The translations under genes were made by a program, and so were the position numbers. A model generated the notes under the pieces. It saw nothing but the letters and a program-made list of their open reading frames with translations. It made no database searches and was not told the origin of the DNA. A stretch of 64,000 bases of DNA from Calonectria ilicicola. Lineage: Eukaryota; Ascomycota; Sordariomycetes; Hypocreales; Nectriaceae. The first letter of the stretch is position 1; every line of letters begins with the position of its first letter. Where the stretch lies: contig CP085826.1 of NCBI GenBank assembly GCA_020809705.1, positions 2,418,001-2,482,000 of the forward strand, in the 5' to 3' direction. This document shows positions 23,716 to 36,900 of this stretch, one piece after another.

Positions 23716-26700
23716 TTAGTTGATATCAAACAGAGGCTTGAGTTTAATGATGAGCTGCCACTCGTCGTTGGTGACATCCTTGCGGTAAAACTCTTTGAGG
23801 CAGTCAATACTGGCTCGCGAAATAAGACTGTACAAGGTATCTGTCTCTTCAAGGTGGCGGCCGTATGTGGGTTGACTACCGCCCATCTCGATCTTGACGG
23901 CGACCGAGGGTTGGCCCTTTTTACAGACGGGAATCTGTTTGTGGTCTCGTTCGATCGAAGTTCTGTAGAAAATTAGCCTATGTCGTTGTTTTCGCGGTGG
24001 AAATTGGGAGTTAGACTTACACTCTGCCCAGATTAACAATTTCTTTGGTTCCGGTAACAGCGTTATGCTTAACAGCAGCAACAGGAGTGTTGACCTTGAG
24101 TTGACCATCAACCACATCAACACCAATAACGATAGGGTCTGTCTTGTTGAAAACGGCAACAGGCTTGAGAACGCAAGGGAAGACTGCCAACATCTTGGAC
24201 TCCTCCTTCTTTTTCTCAAGCATTTCATCCATGTGCTTGGTGAAGTTATCGAAGAGGTGGTAAATAATATCAGCCGTGAAGATCTTTATGCCTTGATCCT
24301 CAGCATACTGCTGGGCTTCTTTATCGACCTTGACATCGAAGCACAGCATGACAGCATAATCTGGGGCCTTTTCTAACATGATACCACATTGCATGACGTC
24401 TCGCTTGTACACAGGACCGATGCCCACGTTGGCCACAGGAATCTTGCAATCCTTCAAGAAGTCAAGCAAGGCCTCGAGCGAACCAAGTGTTGATGCCTGG
24501 ACACTGACACCGCGACCAGTCTTCTCGACACGGCTTAGCAGCACCGCCAGATCTGACTCAACCTCGTCCACAATATCCTCTTCATCATCATCAGGTCCAA
24601 CCACCATCAGACGAGAACCAGCAATGGCGCCTTCAAGGCCAGGTGCACTGATCTTGACACCTAGAGCTGCTTTGACCTCCTTGTTGTGGACGTATGCCGA
24701 TTTGAGACGTAGTTCCCTGAGGGGTGCTGGTGTAAGTAGAGCTCTGATATTTGTTGTGATTGCGCCTTCAGTACCACAGAGTACAATTCGGTCGCCTTCA
24801 CGCAGGACACCGTTAGACAAAATAACATCGATGGTCATACCGAAACCTTCGATGGCCTTAACTTCCAGGACGGTGGCCTGGACCTCGGACAAGTACATGA
24901 GTGAGCCAACCATACGCTCCTGGGTGAGTTGAACAATGAGCTTGAGCATGTCGGGAACACCTTCACCAGTATGAGCTGAGGTGGGTACGAGAGAGACGAA
25001 TTTGGCCATAGATTTGTTCTGGTAGAACAATTCAGAGTTGAAACCCTGCTCGGAGAAAGCAAGCTTGGTGGCTTCGAGACGGGACTTGAACTCGTTCTGG
25101 ACCGCCTTGCTCTGGAGAGCCAAACTATCCTGGAAACCGTTGTTGTCAACCTTCTTCCAGCCATAAAGACGATCAATCTTGTTCAGTGCCACAATGAAGG
25201 GCGTCTTTCGGTCTCTCAGCATGCGCATTGACTCTAGTGTCTGTTGCTCAAGACCGTGCATGATATCAACAACCAAGATGGCAATGTTACAAAGCGATGA
25301 ACCACGAGATCGGAGGTTAGAGAAGGACTCGTGACCAGGCGTATCAATGACAAGAAGACCAGGTACCTTCAACTCGAACTTGTTGTCTTTGTTGACAACA
25401 GCCGTCTTCTGTTGGATTGCGTCGGCGGGGAAGTATGTGGCACCAATTTGCTGGGTAATACCACCGGCCTCGCCTTCTTGAACGTTGGTCTGTCGGATCT
25501 TGTCTAGGAGCTTGGTTTTTCCAGTATCGACGTGACCCAGAATACAGCAAATGGGTGATCGAAGGTTATCCTTTGATCGGGCAGCCAAGGCAGCCTGGTG
25601 AGCCTTCTCTCGACGCTCTGCTGCCTCTCGCTTTCGCTTCTCTTCGGCCTGTCTGGCGGCTGAGACGTTCTCGTCCTCAGACTCATCCTCAGATTCTTCT
25701 TCGTCGTCATCTTCTTCATCCTTAGAAGCTCTATCTTTCTTGGGCTTGTCACCAGCACCGTCATCCGAATCGGCATCCCAGCTATCCTTGACATCATTGT
25801 CAGAAGCTGCAGCTGCCTCCCAGTCATCCTCAACCTCACTTTCAGCAGCCTTCTTCTCAGCAGCAGCCTTAGCTTCGGCCTCGGCTTTTTCGCGAGTGGC
25901 TTTTTCCTCAGCCTCCTTGAGTGCTTGCTCTGCTTGCTGTCGAGCTCGCTCAGCGGCTTCAGCTAAAGCTTTCTCCTCGTCGATCTATATGATATTGTAA
26001 GTATTGATATAAAACTCCAAGGGACCTATGGGGGGTTCAAGTACCTTCTGCTGGCCTCGGCCCTTCTTCCTTCGCGTGTCTTGGCTGGGCTTGCTCTTGG
26101 GTTCACCCTCAGCCTGAGGTCCAACCTTGATACCAGCCGCCAGCATCTGCTGGAGCTTTCGCTCGTTGCGTGCCTTCTCCTCCTTTTGAGCCTTGGTGAG
26201 GAACTTGCCCTCCTTCTTCAGCTGTTCAATCTTTTCCTTCTCCTTCTGCTTTTTGAGAGCCTTGGCTTCTTCACGCTTCTTCTCCTCCTCGGCGGCTAAA
26301 CGTTCGTCTTGCTCAATTTTGGCCTTGGATTCGGCTTCAAGTCGAGCCTCTTCTTCTTGTCGACGCTTGAGTTCGGCCTGTTGCTTCTGAATCAAAGCCA
26401 GATGAGCAGGAATCTTCTTCTTCTTGCCACCCGTCTCGGGGGCAGCGGGCTCGGGCTCGGGAGCAGGTGCGGCCGTATCCTTTGCAGCAGCAGGCTTGGC
26501 TGGTTCGGCAGGCTTTGCGGGAGCAGCACCCTTCTTTTTAGCAGCCTAGCATACCGTGTTAGATTAGAAAAGTGCTTAACGGAAATAATTATTTGGGCTG
26601 CTAGTTCATCATAGGGAACCTACCTGTTCCTTCTTTCGTTGCTTCTCACGCTCCTTCTTGAGCTTCTCCTTCTCAGCTTTGGTCAAAATGCGGCCAGAAT

Positions 26701-27082
26701 CTTCACCGTCATCATCAGCAGCAGCAGGCTCAGGTTTCTTTTGCTGCTTATTGTTCTTGCCGCCTTTGCCCTTCTTTTCGGGGAGAGCAAATTCATCGTC
26801 CATGTTGGCCTCCTCGGGAGCCTTGGTCTCGACGGGGGGTTCGGCTGGCGCAGGCTCCTCGTCGACAATGCCCTTCTTCTTGCGCTTTTCCTTGTTCTTG
26901 CGCAACATGGCCATTAGACCACCGGCACCACCAGCGTCGTCCTCGTTGGCATCACCAGCGTCGGCAGCGGCAGCGGCAGCAGCAGCGTCGTCGGTAGCAG
27001 GAGCCGGCGGGGCAATGCTCTCGCCCAGTTCGGCCTCCCAGTCATCCTGGGCCTTCTTGTTTCCCTTCTTCTTGGGCGCCAT
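23716..27082 (-). CDS. fun12: Translation initiation factor eIF5B
   Basis: Four exons, 27082-26624, 26545-26045, 25984-24021 and 23962-23716, give 1,056 aa. eIF5B is the IF2-type GTPase that joins ribosomal subunits at the end of initiation. The N-terminal third is low-complexity, Lys/Glu/Ala-rich and probably coiled (start [16 protein letters not shown]). The GTPase core shows GHVDTGKTK (G1, about residue 471), GGITQQIGA (G2), DTPGHESF (G3), NKIDRLYGW (G4) and TSAHTGEG (G5). Domains II-IV follow, with [12 protein letters not shown] and [14 protein letters not shown], and the C-terminal end KKLK-like [12 protein letters not shown]. The catalytic His of DTPGHES is present. Introns of 78, 60 and 58 bp are all in phase with clean consensus sites. 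Assignment is certain; only the N-terminal intron edges rest on low-complexity sequence. Confidence 0.97.
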
Positions 27083-28128
27083 GTTGACAATATTTGTCTG
27101 GCAGAATCTCGAGTCAAAAATGTGTCAAGAAATCAAGCCCTCGAGCGTCCAGCGTCCAGGATCGCAAGTTGGTGGGGTTGAAGGGTGGACTTTTTTTTGG
27201 GTGTAGTGAGGGCCGACTCCCTTGGGCGTGTGGATGGTCCGTTTGGCAAGGTTGGCGGCGGGACACAGGTGGGTTACTGAGACGAGCTTAAGGCGGGGCA
27301 ACCCACACTGCTGAACCGCTGTCACAAAGTATTATTATCGGCGTGTTTGGCTTTTCGTTAACCAATGGTTACTTTCAACAAGGCTTCCACAGCTTGGGTG
27401 GCGAATACGAGTAGGACCTGGAAAAATCTAGTGCAGCAATAGAACAACGTTGAGTTCGCAGCGCGATCCGACACGACATGCTCTGGTTTCTGAGTGCAGC
27501 GCTTGTGAGCTTCAAGAGCGGGAAAATGAAATACACCGCAGCTGAGCACGCAGGCAATAAATCAGCAACCAGGCCTTGGATGAGAGGGTGCGAGCTGAGG
27601 TGATGCGATGCCAATTTGAAACTAACAGCGAAGCAGGGCTATGACGCTGTTAGGCAGAACTTGCAGTTTATTTTGTGAATGACATATTATGTAAGCACAC
27701 CAAGCTGAATTGATTCTCCCAACACCATGCGATTAATTGATGGCGAAGTCGCGGGGGAATCTGCATTTATGGGGGTCTGATTCTCTTGCCGTCACCTTTC
27801 TATTCGCAATTGTTGCTTCCGACCGCTGAGTTATGTCCATCTCCTTCGTCTGCTTTCTGCGAAGGCTCATGCGTATGTTAAGTGTACATGTCGATGAACA
27901 TCTCGGGGGCCCAATCTCAGATCTTTTCAGTCTTGCCTGTCTTGCCTTTCCTCCTTTCTTGGTCTTATCCTGGTTTCAATACACTCAATCCTCTGCCCTA
28001 GTTCGAATTTCCTCTCTATTTTCTGAAAACAATCGCCCGTGAATGTCATATCCATCATCAGTCATGCCCATTGGCTCTCCCACCCTCCTCACCCCACGTT
28101 ACCTCGATGGTCAAGTAGCAGCGGCCTC
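27083..28128. other. Spacer upstream of eIF5B and downstream of MMS1-like gene
   Basis: 1.05 kb with eIF5B promoter and leader on the left side (minus strand) and the 3' side of the MMS1-like gene on the right. No coding signal beyond short overlapping frames. Confidence 0.5.
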
Positions 28129-31100
28129 TTACAATGGTGGCTCTAAGAGGTAGACCAGTATATCGTGGCCCAGCTCAATATACTTGTCGCGTCCACCATC
28201 TACTCCTTCACGGAAGCCCTCTGTAAAATGCCCGTCATTGATGCCGTCGAGATACTCACAAAACAAATCAAATCCATCCGGGATGCTTATGAGATGTTCT
28301 AGAGCACCCGGCTCGAGACATCGCTTCAGTATATCTCCATCGATGCGCAACATGCGTGGGTAGAGTTGGGGCTCTAACACAACGTCTATGTCCATCTCAG
28401 ACCCAGTAATAGTTTGAGCGCTATGAAGAAAAGGGCACAGCTCTATAGTTAGCTGTGCCAGGTTCTGGACGAATCGTAAGAATTTCCAGAGGTCGAGCCC
28501 AATGATTGAAAAGTGCTGCAAGGATCCATTTATCGAAACCCCGAAAATCTCAGCACCATCAGCGGTGCTGAGTAGACTGCCATATCGGCGCTCACGGTCC
28601 ATGCTTAACCATAATGGACGTGTGTGGCCCCTTCGAAAGCGTCTCACACTTGAAGGCAGTGTCCCCTCGAAAACAACTTGAAGCTCTTTGCTCCGTTGCC
28701 CCCAAGGTATCCACAGCCCTGCTATGGTGCCCGAAGCAGACGAAACAATATTTATCGGCCATTTGCCAATAGGTTCTGCCGAATCCCCTATCTCAATCGA
28801 GTGCCATGCATATCGCGTCACTTGATCACTGTGGATGAGTGATGGATCCGTTGTTTCCGATTCGAGATGCAAATCTATCACTTGTAGAGAATGCGCGGTT
28901 GTCAAAGCGCAAACCTTGCCGTTGACCACTTGTAACGAGGTCGCGGGTGAGTCCAGCTGGAACTTCTTCATAGGCTTCAACTTCTTCTCAGCGAGATCCA
29001 AAACTTCCCAGTGCAGAATATTGCCAACACAGAATAACAGACCCTCAGCATCACCAACAGCGGAAAAAATAGGTTCTTCGAATCCTTTTTTCTTATAGCG
29101 TGTCCAGTATCGCAATTGTCGGGGACCATCAGTTTCTCTTTCATCACTCTCATTGGTCACCGATATCACCAAAAGCTGGCCCTTGTCTGTTGTGGCAATG
29201 ACAAAGGGGAATATTTTGCCGTCTTTGACATAGTTCCACTCACTTAAGCCCCATATTTTATCACCTGGTATTCCTAGGCCAGAAATATACTCGCAGCTTT
29301 GTTTGTCTTTGTCCGAGGGACTGGAAATGGTTACCCCCGAGTCTGGGTCGATAAACGATAGCGTTGGACCACCATTTCTGAGATGAGCCACGACAAAACA
29401 TTTATATGTACTGGAATATATGACTCGAGATGGCGTGCCCTGGAGGGGTATACTTCGAGGCACCGGGCCAACATGAGGCCAAATTTCTGCAAATAAAACC
29501 CGACATCCAGCGAGCATCATTAAAGACATATGACCTCGGTAATCAGACAAACTTTGCTGCAGACAAAAAACAGAGTGAATTGGGGGCGATGGAAGAGAAG
29601 AGTCATTTGAGTCAGTTGGCCAAATAGGTGTTTTGGTCCGGAACCGAACATGGCGAGAAGAAAAGTCCGTCAGGATAGCCAAGCTGTTGTCGAAGCACGC
29701 GAAGATAGCGGGCTTACCACCAAAAGGAGCGGAGGCGGAGAATACACCCACAGGGGCAAGCCCTAGACGTTCCACTAAGAAAGAAAGGATGAAATCTTCC
29801 AAGTTAATCATGCTGGTGACCAGGTGGCCGCTCCGAGTGCCGAACACGATAACCACGTCATCTACCCCCTCAGTCAAAATAGAAACGCTAGTAAAGGGCT
29901 CCATTTGACCATGTGGATGTGTGCTGTCGCCATCTTTAACCTGGTTAGCATTTCGATCGATGCGTGAACTTGGAACACATACCATGGTGTATATCGAGTG
30001 TCTTGCTCATTATCAAGTCACCTTCTACAGAGTAGATGGACATGTGAGGCGACGCATCCACTACCGAGCCAACCACAATTCGCGGTTGGCCAGATACGAC
30101 GAACATTGAGATGCAAGATACTTCGCCCTGCGCTTCCCATGTATTGAGTAGCGTGACATTCATTTGGTCGATCTGGAGGAGATGGAGATGAGGTACCTCA
30201 TCCTTATGAGAGGATAGAACCACAAGGTCGCCATTACAAAATCCATTTTCCACTGGGGTATTGAGGCCAAGCGTCTCAAGATGAAGGTGTCGGGAACTTT
30301 GTGACGACACAACCAATGTTGTAGAAGCTTCCGTAATTTGGATAATTGTGCCCTGTTCGTTGTGCACCGCGCAAATTGTTCGAGACATCATATCAAATGG
30401 TGAAATTTCAGGGGTCAAAGCACTGGCATTATTAAAATCACCAGAGATTTGGAAAATTTCAGTGGAATCGGGCAGGGACAGAAGGGCATAGAAAGCCCCT
30501 TCGCCCTGAATCTCCATCGGAAATATCCATGACTGACGAACTGGTTCATTATAATCAAATTCGAGTCCAATCCGGGCTTGAATTCCCCATCTCAATTCAG
30601 TCAAACTCGACTTGAGCCCACGGCCAGAGGCACAAAAGATTCGATCGGATTTTGTTAGAGATTGGGTCGCGGTATTGTTTCTTGGAGTCACTTCTTCGGT
30701 TGGGCTCTTGCCTGTCCACGAGGATCTTTCGTCTGTCGTGGCCATGTCGACTACCGGAGACCAGTTTGGGATGCTGCTCACTTGGCCTAGGTCGCTTCGA
30801 GCCGGAAGCTGTTTCTGGCTGTTAGTCACGTTTTGAAGCCATAACATCGTAGAAACTTGCCTTCCATATTCCACCAGAACCTGAATCTCCTCCTATGATC
30901 AAAACGTCAGTAAATCGATCATAAGCCGTTGTAAAAGCGGTTGTGATGTTGGTATTGATGCTTCCAAGGTTGGTTACAGAAGGCATTAGTTCAGATGCAT
31001 CTATTTCAACATGGATGACAACTCCATCTTCACGTGCCAGATATATGATATCTGTCTTCTCAAAATAAGATTTCAAGCGGAAAGGTCTGGCCCAGGCGGT

Positions 31101-32479
31101 CCACAGAGGCTGCTGGTTTCCATAATGAAGTTCGGTCGGTCCCGGAGCATGGGTTTGTAGTTGTTCAAACTGGGGCGGACCTTCTAGGGCGCATTTAACG
31201 ATCCCGATAGAGTTTTCTGATACCGCAAAAAAAGCAGTGTTAAAGCGTAAAGGTACGAGCAACAGGGGCATTTTGTATGTCTCTGGGAGACGAGTTCCGT
31301 TCTTTTCAGTTTCAAAGACAGATTCAAGGTCGTCATCTGTCTCCCATTCATAGTAAATCATTCGCGAGGTTTTGGTTGTGCGATTCGCTTCGTGCCTGGC
31401 CATAATCAATAGAAGGATAATGTGATAGTCATCTTCAGGCCGTGGGTGCAGAAATTCCATTTTGTGGATAACACCGTGGACTATGCGGATTTGGATGGAT
31501 CGGACGGGGTTAATCGATCCTTGGCGCATGTATTGATCGTTCATATTGTCCATGGATTCGAGCTCGTACACGATAAAGGCACCTTCAGCAGGCGCAGCGG
31601 CCAAATAACGCCATGTCGGATCAACTGAAAGATGAAATCCCAAAAACTTGAGGTTTCTAGGACTATCATACTTGTGGGAAACAAATTTGAGGAGGCCATC
31701 TCTCGACACTTCGAGGAAGAGAAAGATAGCATCGCCAGTTTCGAGCATCAAGACGAGTAGCTGAGGGGGGAGTGATGGCCGCTCATCGATTCTAGGAGGC
31801 TGGGTGCCATCTTGCATAAAAACATCGGCATCCTCGGTCTTGATCGAGTTGAGAGGTTCGGTATTGGAGTTATCCTGGGAAGGCGGCCCAAGAACAACGG
31901 CATTGCGGATTCTATAGTCAAAGTCGGTTTTCCTAATGACTTCGTGGAGCTGCCCATCCTCGCGTAGTTCGCTGATTTGGACGAAGCGATCCTGGTCGTG
32001 TTAGCAAAGTCTCGTCACAAGTGACCAAGAAGTAAGCTCTTGAAATATGAGGTTAAAGGTATCGATATGAGCCCATATCTTCGACTATTTAATCCATAAA
32101 CTCGCTCGTCATGAACCAGCTCTCGAAGGACAGATTTGCTAGATTGGCTTGGGCACAAACCACTGGCGTAGAGTTTATCCAGGGAGGGGTAGGAGGTGTG
32201 AAAAAGGCCAAGAAACAGGCATTAAGAACAAAAACTAGCACTTACGCCGATAAAAGCGATATCGTTGGAATGTCGAGATCTCAGTTGTACGGGGAGAGCC
32301 CAGTGGACAACAGGACTCTCGATGACGGTCTTGGAGAGGATGCCACAAATAGGGATCTCGGGAAGAGGTTCGGTGGCGGGCTTGGGGGCGGTAGAGGCCT
32401 TCAAGGCATCCTGGAAGTTAACCGTTTGCGTCACCCACTCGCCGTTCCGAAGAACGTTGCTCTGAAAAGCCATGGTCAT
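28129..32479 (-). CDS. MMS1_N/DDB1-CPSF160-like beta-propeller protein
   Basis: Four exons, 32479-32246, 31991-30861, 30808-29983 and 29933-28129, give about 1,331 aa. The N-terminus (SNVLRNGEWVTQTVNFQD, then SPVVHWALPVQLRSR) and the exon 2 block (DRFVQISELREDGQLHEVIRKTDFD) match the MMS1_N family. That family covers the DDB1/Rse1/Mms1 triple beta-propeller scaffolds of cullin E3 ligases and splicing or cleavage complexes. Many short beta-strand repeats and no catalytic motif are seen, as expected for a scaffold. A role in DNA-damage ubiquitin ligase assembly is inference. Oddities: intron 1 is 254 bp; intron 2 (30809-30860) begins with GC, not GT; intron 3 (29934-29982) seems to use AAAG rather than the nearer CAG, the only choice that keeps frame. 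ATG at 32473 is an alternative start. Exon edges need RNA support. Confidence 0.78.
30809..30860 (-). other. GC-AG intron in MMS1-like gene
   Basis: The exon ends GGIWK (TGGAAG) and the intron starts GCAAGT, with a GACTAAC branch point and AACAG acceptor; 52 bp, phase 0. Reading through gives a stop within 13 codons, while splicing continues into SDLGQVSSIPNWSPVVDM. Confidence 0.75.
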
Positions 32480-32685
32480 GGTGTCATGTCATTAAGCCGG
32501 AGGCCAGCAACGTGGGAAGCCGTGGGAAGCCGCGGAGCGGGAACGGAGACGAATGCGGCAACGGGTGGGACAAGGACAGGAGGAACGTGGGCCGTGGATT
32601 TTGATCCTAATAAGCAGGCACACAGGATGCTCTCAAGTCGACGGGCTAGGGCCGGGGAAGTAGAGCATGTTCGTAGTGTGTCTGC

Positions 32686-32706
32686 GTGTGGTGTGTGGTG
32701 TGTGGT
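32686..32706. repeat. Short TG-rich tandem repeat
   Basis: Three exact copies of the 7-mer GTGTGGT followed by related TG-rich sequence to about 32735, about 210 bp upstream of the MMS1-like start. Confidence 0.7.
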
Positions 32707-33940
32707 GTGCGTTGGTGCGCCCGTGTGCGCCCGTCTGAGTAACCTGGCCTGTGGCTCGTCTTGGAAGCCGGGCTGATCTGGCTGGTCCAGTCCAAGGTGG
32801 TTTGGTCCAGTCTGAGAGGCCAGCCAAGGTGGTGCACTTTCAATACCAACCAGTCAACGACTGAGTCTCAAATCCACAAACTCGAGGTCCGTGGAACGCA
32901 GTTCACTGCCCACAAACCACTTCCAGGCACTTAGGGAGCGCGTCGAAAAAGTGGGAGAAGGGTGAAATAAAGAGTGGCCAAGACGCCCTGCCAAAAAAAA
33001 ATTCCGGATAGGCCGCCTGGCACCTATGGAGTCCACCGACCGTATTGCAGCCAGTGACTGGGGGATGACTGGCCGAGCAGATATGTAGGTAGCCTAAGCA
33101 CACAGACAGGCAGACAAGACAGACTGAACGCAACCGGAGTGCAAGTAGACCAGCGAGCCAAACCGTCAAGACCTAGCAACGGCAGCGTGAGGTACGGTGG
33201 GTGAGGTAAGAGAAGGCGGCCAGCTTCTGGATAAGAATACCACACGACTGGGTCCAAGCGTGAGCCCGACTGAGACCAGAAAAGCAACAATAAAACAAGT
33301 GCCGGGAGGTAGATTTCTTGCGTCTTCTTGTTCGTCAATCGCTGCTTGGTCTGGATGCCCTCTCAGGCTGTCTCTCCTGAACAGACTTCGGCCGGTGTGG
33401 TAGCAGGCCTAGTCTCAATTAGTGACGGCCGTGCTTGTAGGGCTGCCACCCCACGACAAAGCAAACGGGGTTACTCTGCAAGGTGGGAGGGTTGGATTCG
33501 GCAGGTGGATTTGAAAATCCCGATTCCAACGTCGGCTGTTGTTGAACGAGACGAGAATGAGGCAATGAGGCTGGGAGTGAGGGAGTCAACCTCCAATCAG
33601 TCAGTTGGGTCGGTTACCCACCCAGCGAAATACCTCGCGCGCCTCAGTGGCTAATCTCAGGGTCGCCAGGGGTTGTCAGAGGGACTTGGGGGCGTGCTAG
33701 GGATAATTATTACAGCACCTACTTTAGATTGCCTACCTGGGTATAAAAGGTACAGCTAGCGAATTGTAGCGCCCGAACCCCGCGTCAAAACCAGTATGGA
33801 AAGAACCTAGCATGCATCTATCTATCCGGCCCCCCGTGACCAGCATGTCTTTAATTAGACAGGGAACAAGGTGCATAAGAGATAGGTCTGGTGTGTAGTT
33901 ATGTCGTGTACGGGTATACATTTACGTTTCTCCACACTGT

Positions 33941-33959
33941 AAAAAAAAAAAAAAAAAAA
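33941..33959. repeat. Poly(A) run of 19
   Basis: Nineteen consecutive A residues in the large spacer. No gene-like sequence precedes it, so it is not clearly a retrocopy tail. Confidence 0.9.
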
Positions 33960-36900
33960 GCCCGTCCGTCCCAAGACTCACTCACTAAAGAAGCACGCGG
34001 GAGGCGTGGGAGTCAATAACCGCGTCCAATAGCGTCATTTTCTTTGCAGCACTATGAAACATTAACAGTGGGGAGATCTTCTGTGCCGCTCTAATTATGG
34101 CACATCTTCCCTCGCTCTTTTATGAACGCGTACGAGCTTTACGATCTTCCTGCTGGCAGCTCTCCTCTGTTCTGAAATGGATTTCCTGCTCACTGGCACT
34201 GAAGGTGTACAAGGGCCACTGCACGACTTGACCCCGCTAGACAAGCATTCAAACTTGGGCTTTTAGGTCAGTTTTGACATAAACTGTCCCAAGCTCCACG
34301 GCCCGCCAACAAGCTGGCCGCTGTCCATCCGCCTGACCGGACAGTCCAGTGAGCCTTGTAGCTATGTTGCCCCTCTAAGTGAGAGGGCTTTCTTAAGCTG
34401 TCTGGGGAAGGACAAGAAAGCCCCTCTCCCCGAACAAGCCAGAAGAACCGTCCCGATCGAGGGATGGTTGACCGAACCTCCACACTTGCCCCCACCAACG
34501 ACGGATGATGGAGCATGTATTACGCTTCCCCTAAACAACACCACACGCCACTGCATAGGCACTTGCTCGTTAGGTCCAGACCGCCCGAGGTACATTCAGT
34601 GTCAACCCAGGCACTTGGAGGGCGTGGCTTTGACTACCCAGTAGTATTCGCCATGCACCGAGCTCCGAAGTAACTACCCACCCCAAGCAACAAGCCCTCC
34701 TTGCCCACCGCCCGCAGCGTGTCAACCGTCCACCTCCCTTTGCAGAATCTTAGCCAGCCAGTTAATCTGTCACAATGAAAAGGATGCAAACCTGTTTCAA
34801 CCCTCCCAGGGATCTGAGCATAACTTCCCATTCGCGCATCATAATGAGGCCGCCTGCGTGGCCCCTGGGCTGTCTTGGACATAATTTTCCACACCTCTTC
34901 ATTTGGGCTTGATCAAGATTGTAGTGCCTGCTTACGTTCATGATGGTTCGAGTTCTTGCATCCAGGCTCTTACTAGGCACGATATAATTGCCCGTCCTGG
35001 ACAAACTGTTCGATAGGCGATGCTAGCAATACCTCGGTCTCACATTTTCAAGCCGACCCAGGATCAATCCATGTGCAAGTCATTTTTTAGCGGTGATGAG
35101 CCATAATCATCAACAAAAGCAACGTAACAGGAGGTTCCCCTTCGGTCAGCCACCGTGCAAAGCATCATGGGGGCCTACCCACCATTTTGCATGCACCACA
35201 TTCAGACGGCAGATCACCAGCTACCGCCAGAGCCAATCACTCTCCACTTATCTGGGGTCTCAGTCTTGGTCTTGTTTTCTCGGGAAAACTATGTATCTTT
35301 TTCACAAACAAGCATCAAGACTCATCAAACACCAGCAATAGTGTCCCGACTAAGGCCAACGATCGGAACACTGGAGATACACTGAGGCTCGTCAACAACC
35401 ACGGTCCCATCGCTAACGGGCCCGGGCCGATCACCCAATTTTTCCCCATCGATCTGCGCTAGGAAGGAGATGTATCTGTCATCCGGTGACCCCTGCTATC
35501 TAGCCGGCGGAAGGTCCGCCAAATCCCCAGGCAAATTACTCTCATGGCACAGAACCAACGGAGAATCCGGGCCCTGACAAGCTCATCCAGCGATACGGGG
35601 AAGGATCCCTGTGGCGTACCAGAGCTTTACCACCCCTGGCCTAGGCTCCCGTACCCAACAGATCCGCGTTCCGACATTTGCTTGCTCGTCTGATCCAAGA
35701 TTTCAACAATGACAACGAGCTCTAGCCAGAGGATGCAGCCATGGATTTTTTGGGTTTGTATTAAGGGTGAGCCATTCCCCAAACTGTTGAAATTGAGCGG
35801 TGTCTTGTACGAATGTCCGCCGACAGAAATTACCTGTGCTGTCACGATTTCAAGACATGATTGTACCTCCCAGCCACCAGTATAGAATAATGCCAGGATC
35901 ACTAGCCTTACTTCGCCGTGTCTCAGTCTGACACCTCACATTTTGACAATGTCTTGTTGAGATGGCCTGCAACACAAGTGGTCGAGAGTCCATCCATTTG
36001 AGGATGCCAAAGCAATCAAATGGCAAACCCGTTGATCCCCAGGTCACATGAGTAAAGTTTGGAAGCGCGTTGCCGGTGCCCGATGTTGATGCCAACTAGT
36101 CACTGTCACACGGTATGACACGCAGGAGAGCTGCGATGCTGAGTTTGATTTGGCCACATATGTACATGTCCGCCGCGTAGTCTAGTCCATATGAACAGCT
36201 ATTCGGGGGAGTGCAATTATCCGCTCCCGCGGGGCTTGTTCTCGTTTACCTTTTTCGGTATTCTAACCTAGTTTGGAATGAGCACGGACGGGACAGAAAA
36301 CGCCCCATGTGGACTCAGACTTCTTAAACTAGCCCCAAGGACACTCTACTGCATCATTAGGATAAGATAGTACAGAGTGATTGCCCAAAAGAAGAACCAA
36401 AAAAAAAGAGGAAAAGCATGGCAGTTGAAACCGACAGGTGACGTTAAATAATTGTAACGACACTAATCATTGAAGGCTCTAAAACTGCTGGCTATAAATG
36501 AAAGTAAAAGAAGACCGATGAGAGTGTAATGATAAATGGGGGGAAATTTTGGTGGAGAAAAGATGAAAGAATAAACAATAGTAAAAAAGAATTATCAAAT
36601 AAATAAACAAATCAACACCCTCTCTGGCAGTGACCTCATCACTACGTGGGGAATTCGGGGCAGAAAACTTCCAGGTGCGGCGCAGCTGAAACAAACATTG
36701 GCATTTTAGCAAGTGAATCAATAAAGTAGCACTACGCCAAGTCTGCATCGGTCAACAGGCCTCCGTCATAAAGGTCGCAAGTTGACAAGTCAGGAAATCC
36801 CTTCAAGAAATCAGCTCGGGGGCGCCCCGCGGGTCGAATTCAGCGGGCCCGAGTGGGCCAGGTATGCGTGGGTACCGGCCACTAAAGATACGTAATACTG

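Noticed and set aside
32111..32776. 221-codon plus-strand frame overlapping the MMS1-like first exon and intron
   Set aside because: Antisense to a conserved exon, low-complexity Gly/Arg-rich product, no family resemblance.
33941..33959. Poly(A) run as the tail of a retroposed gene copy
   Set aside because: No cDNA-like sequence precedes it and no flanking target duplication was found.
36822..36850. B-box-like GGGTCGAATTC with GC-rich flanks
   Set aside because: Mismatches to the consensus and no cloverleaf partner sequences.
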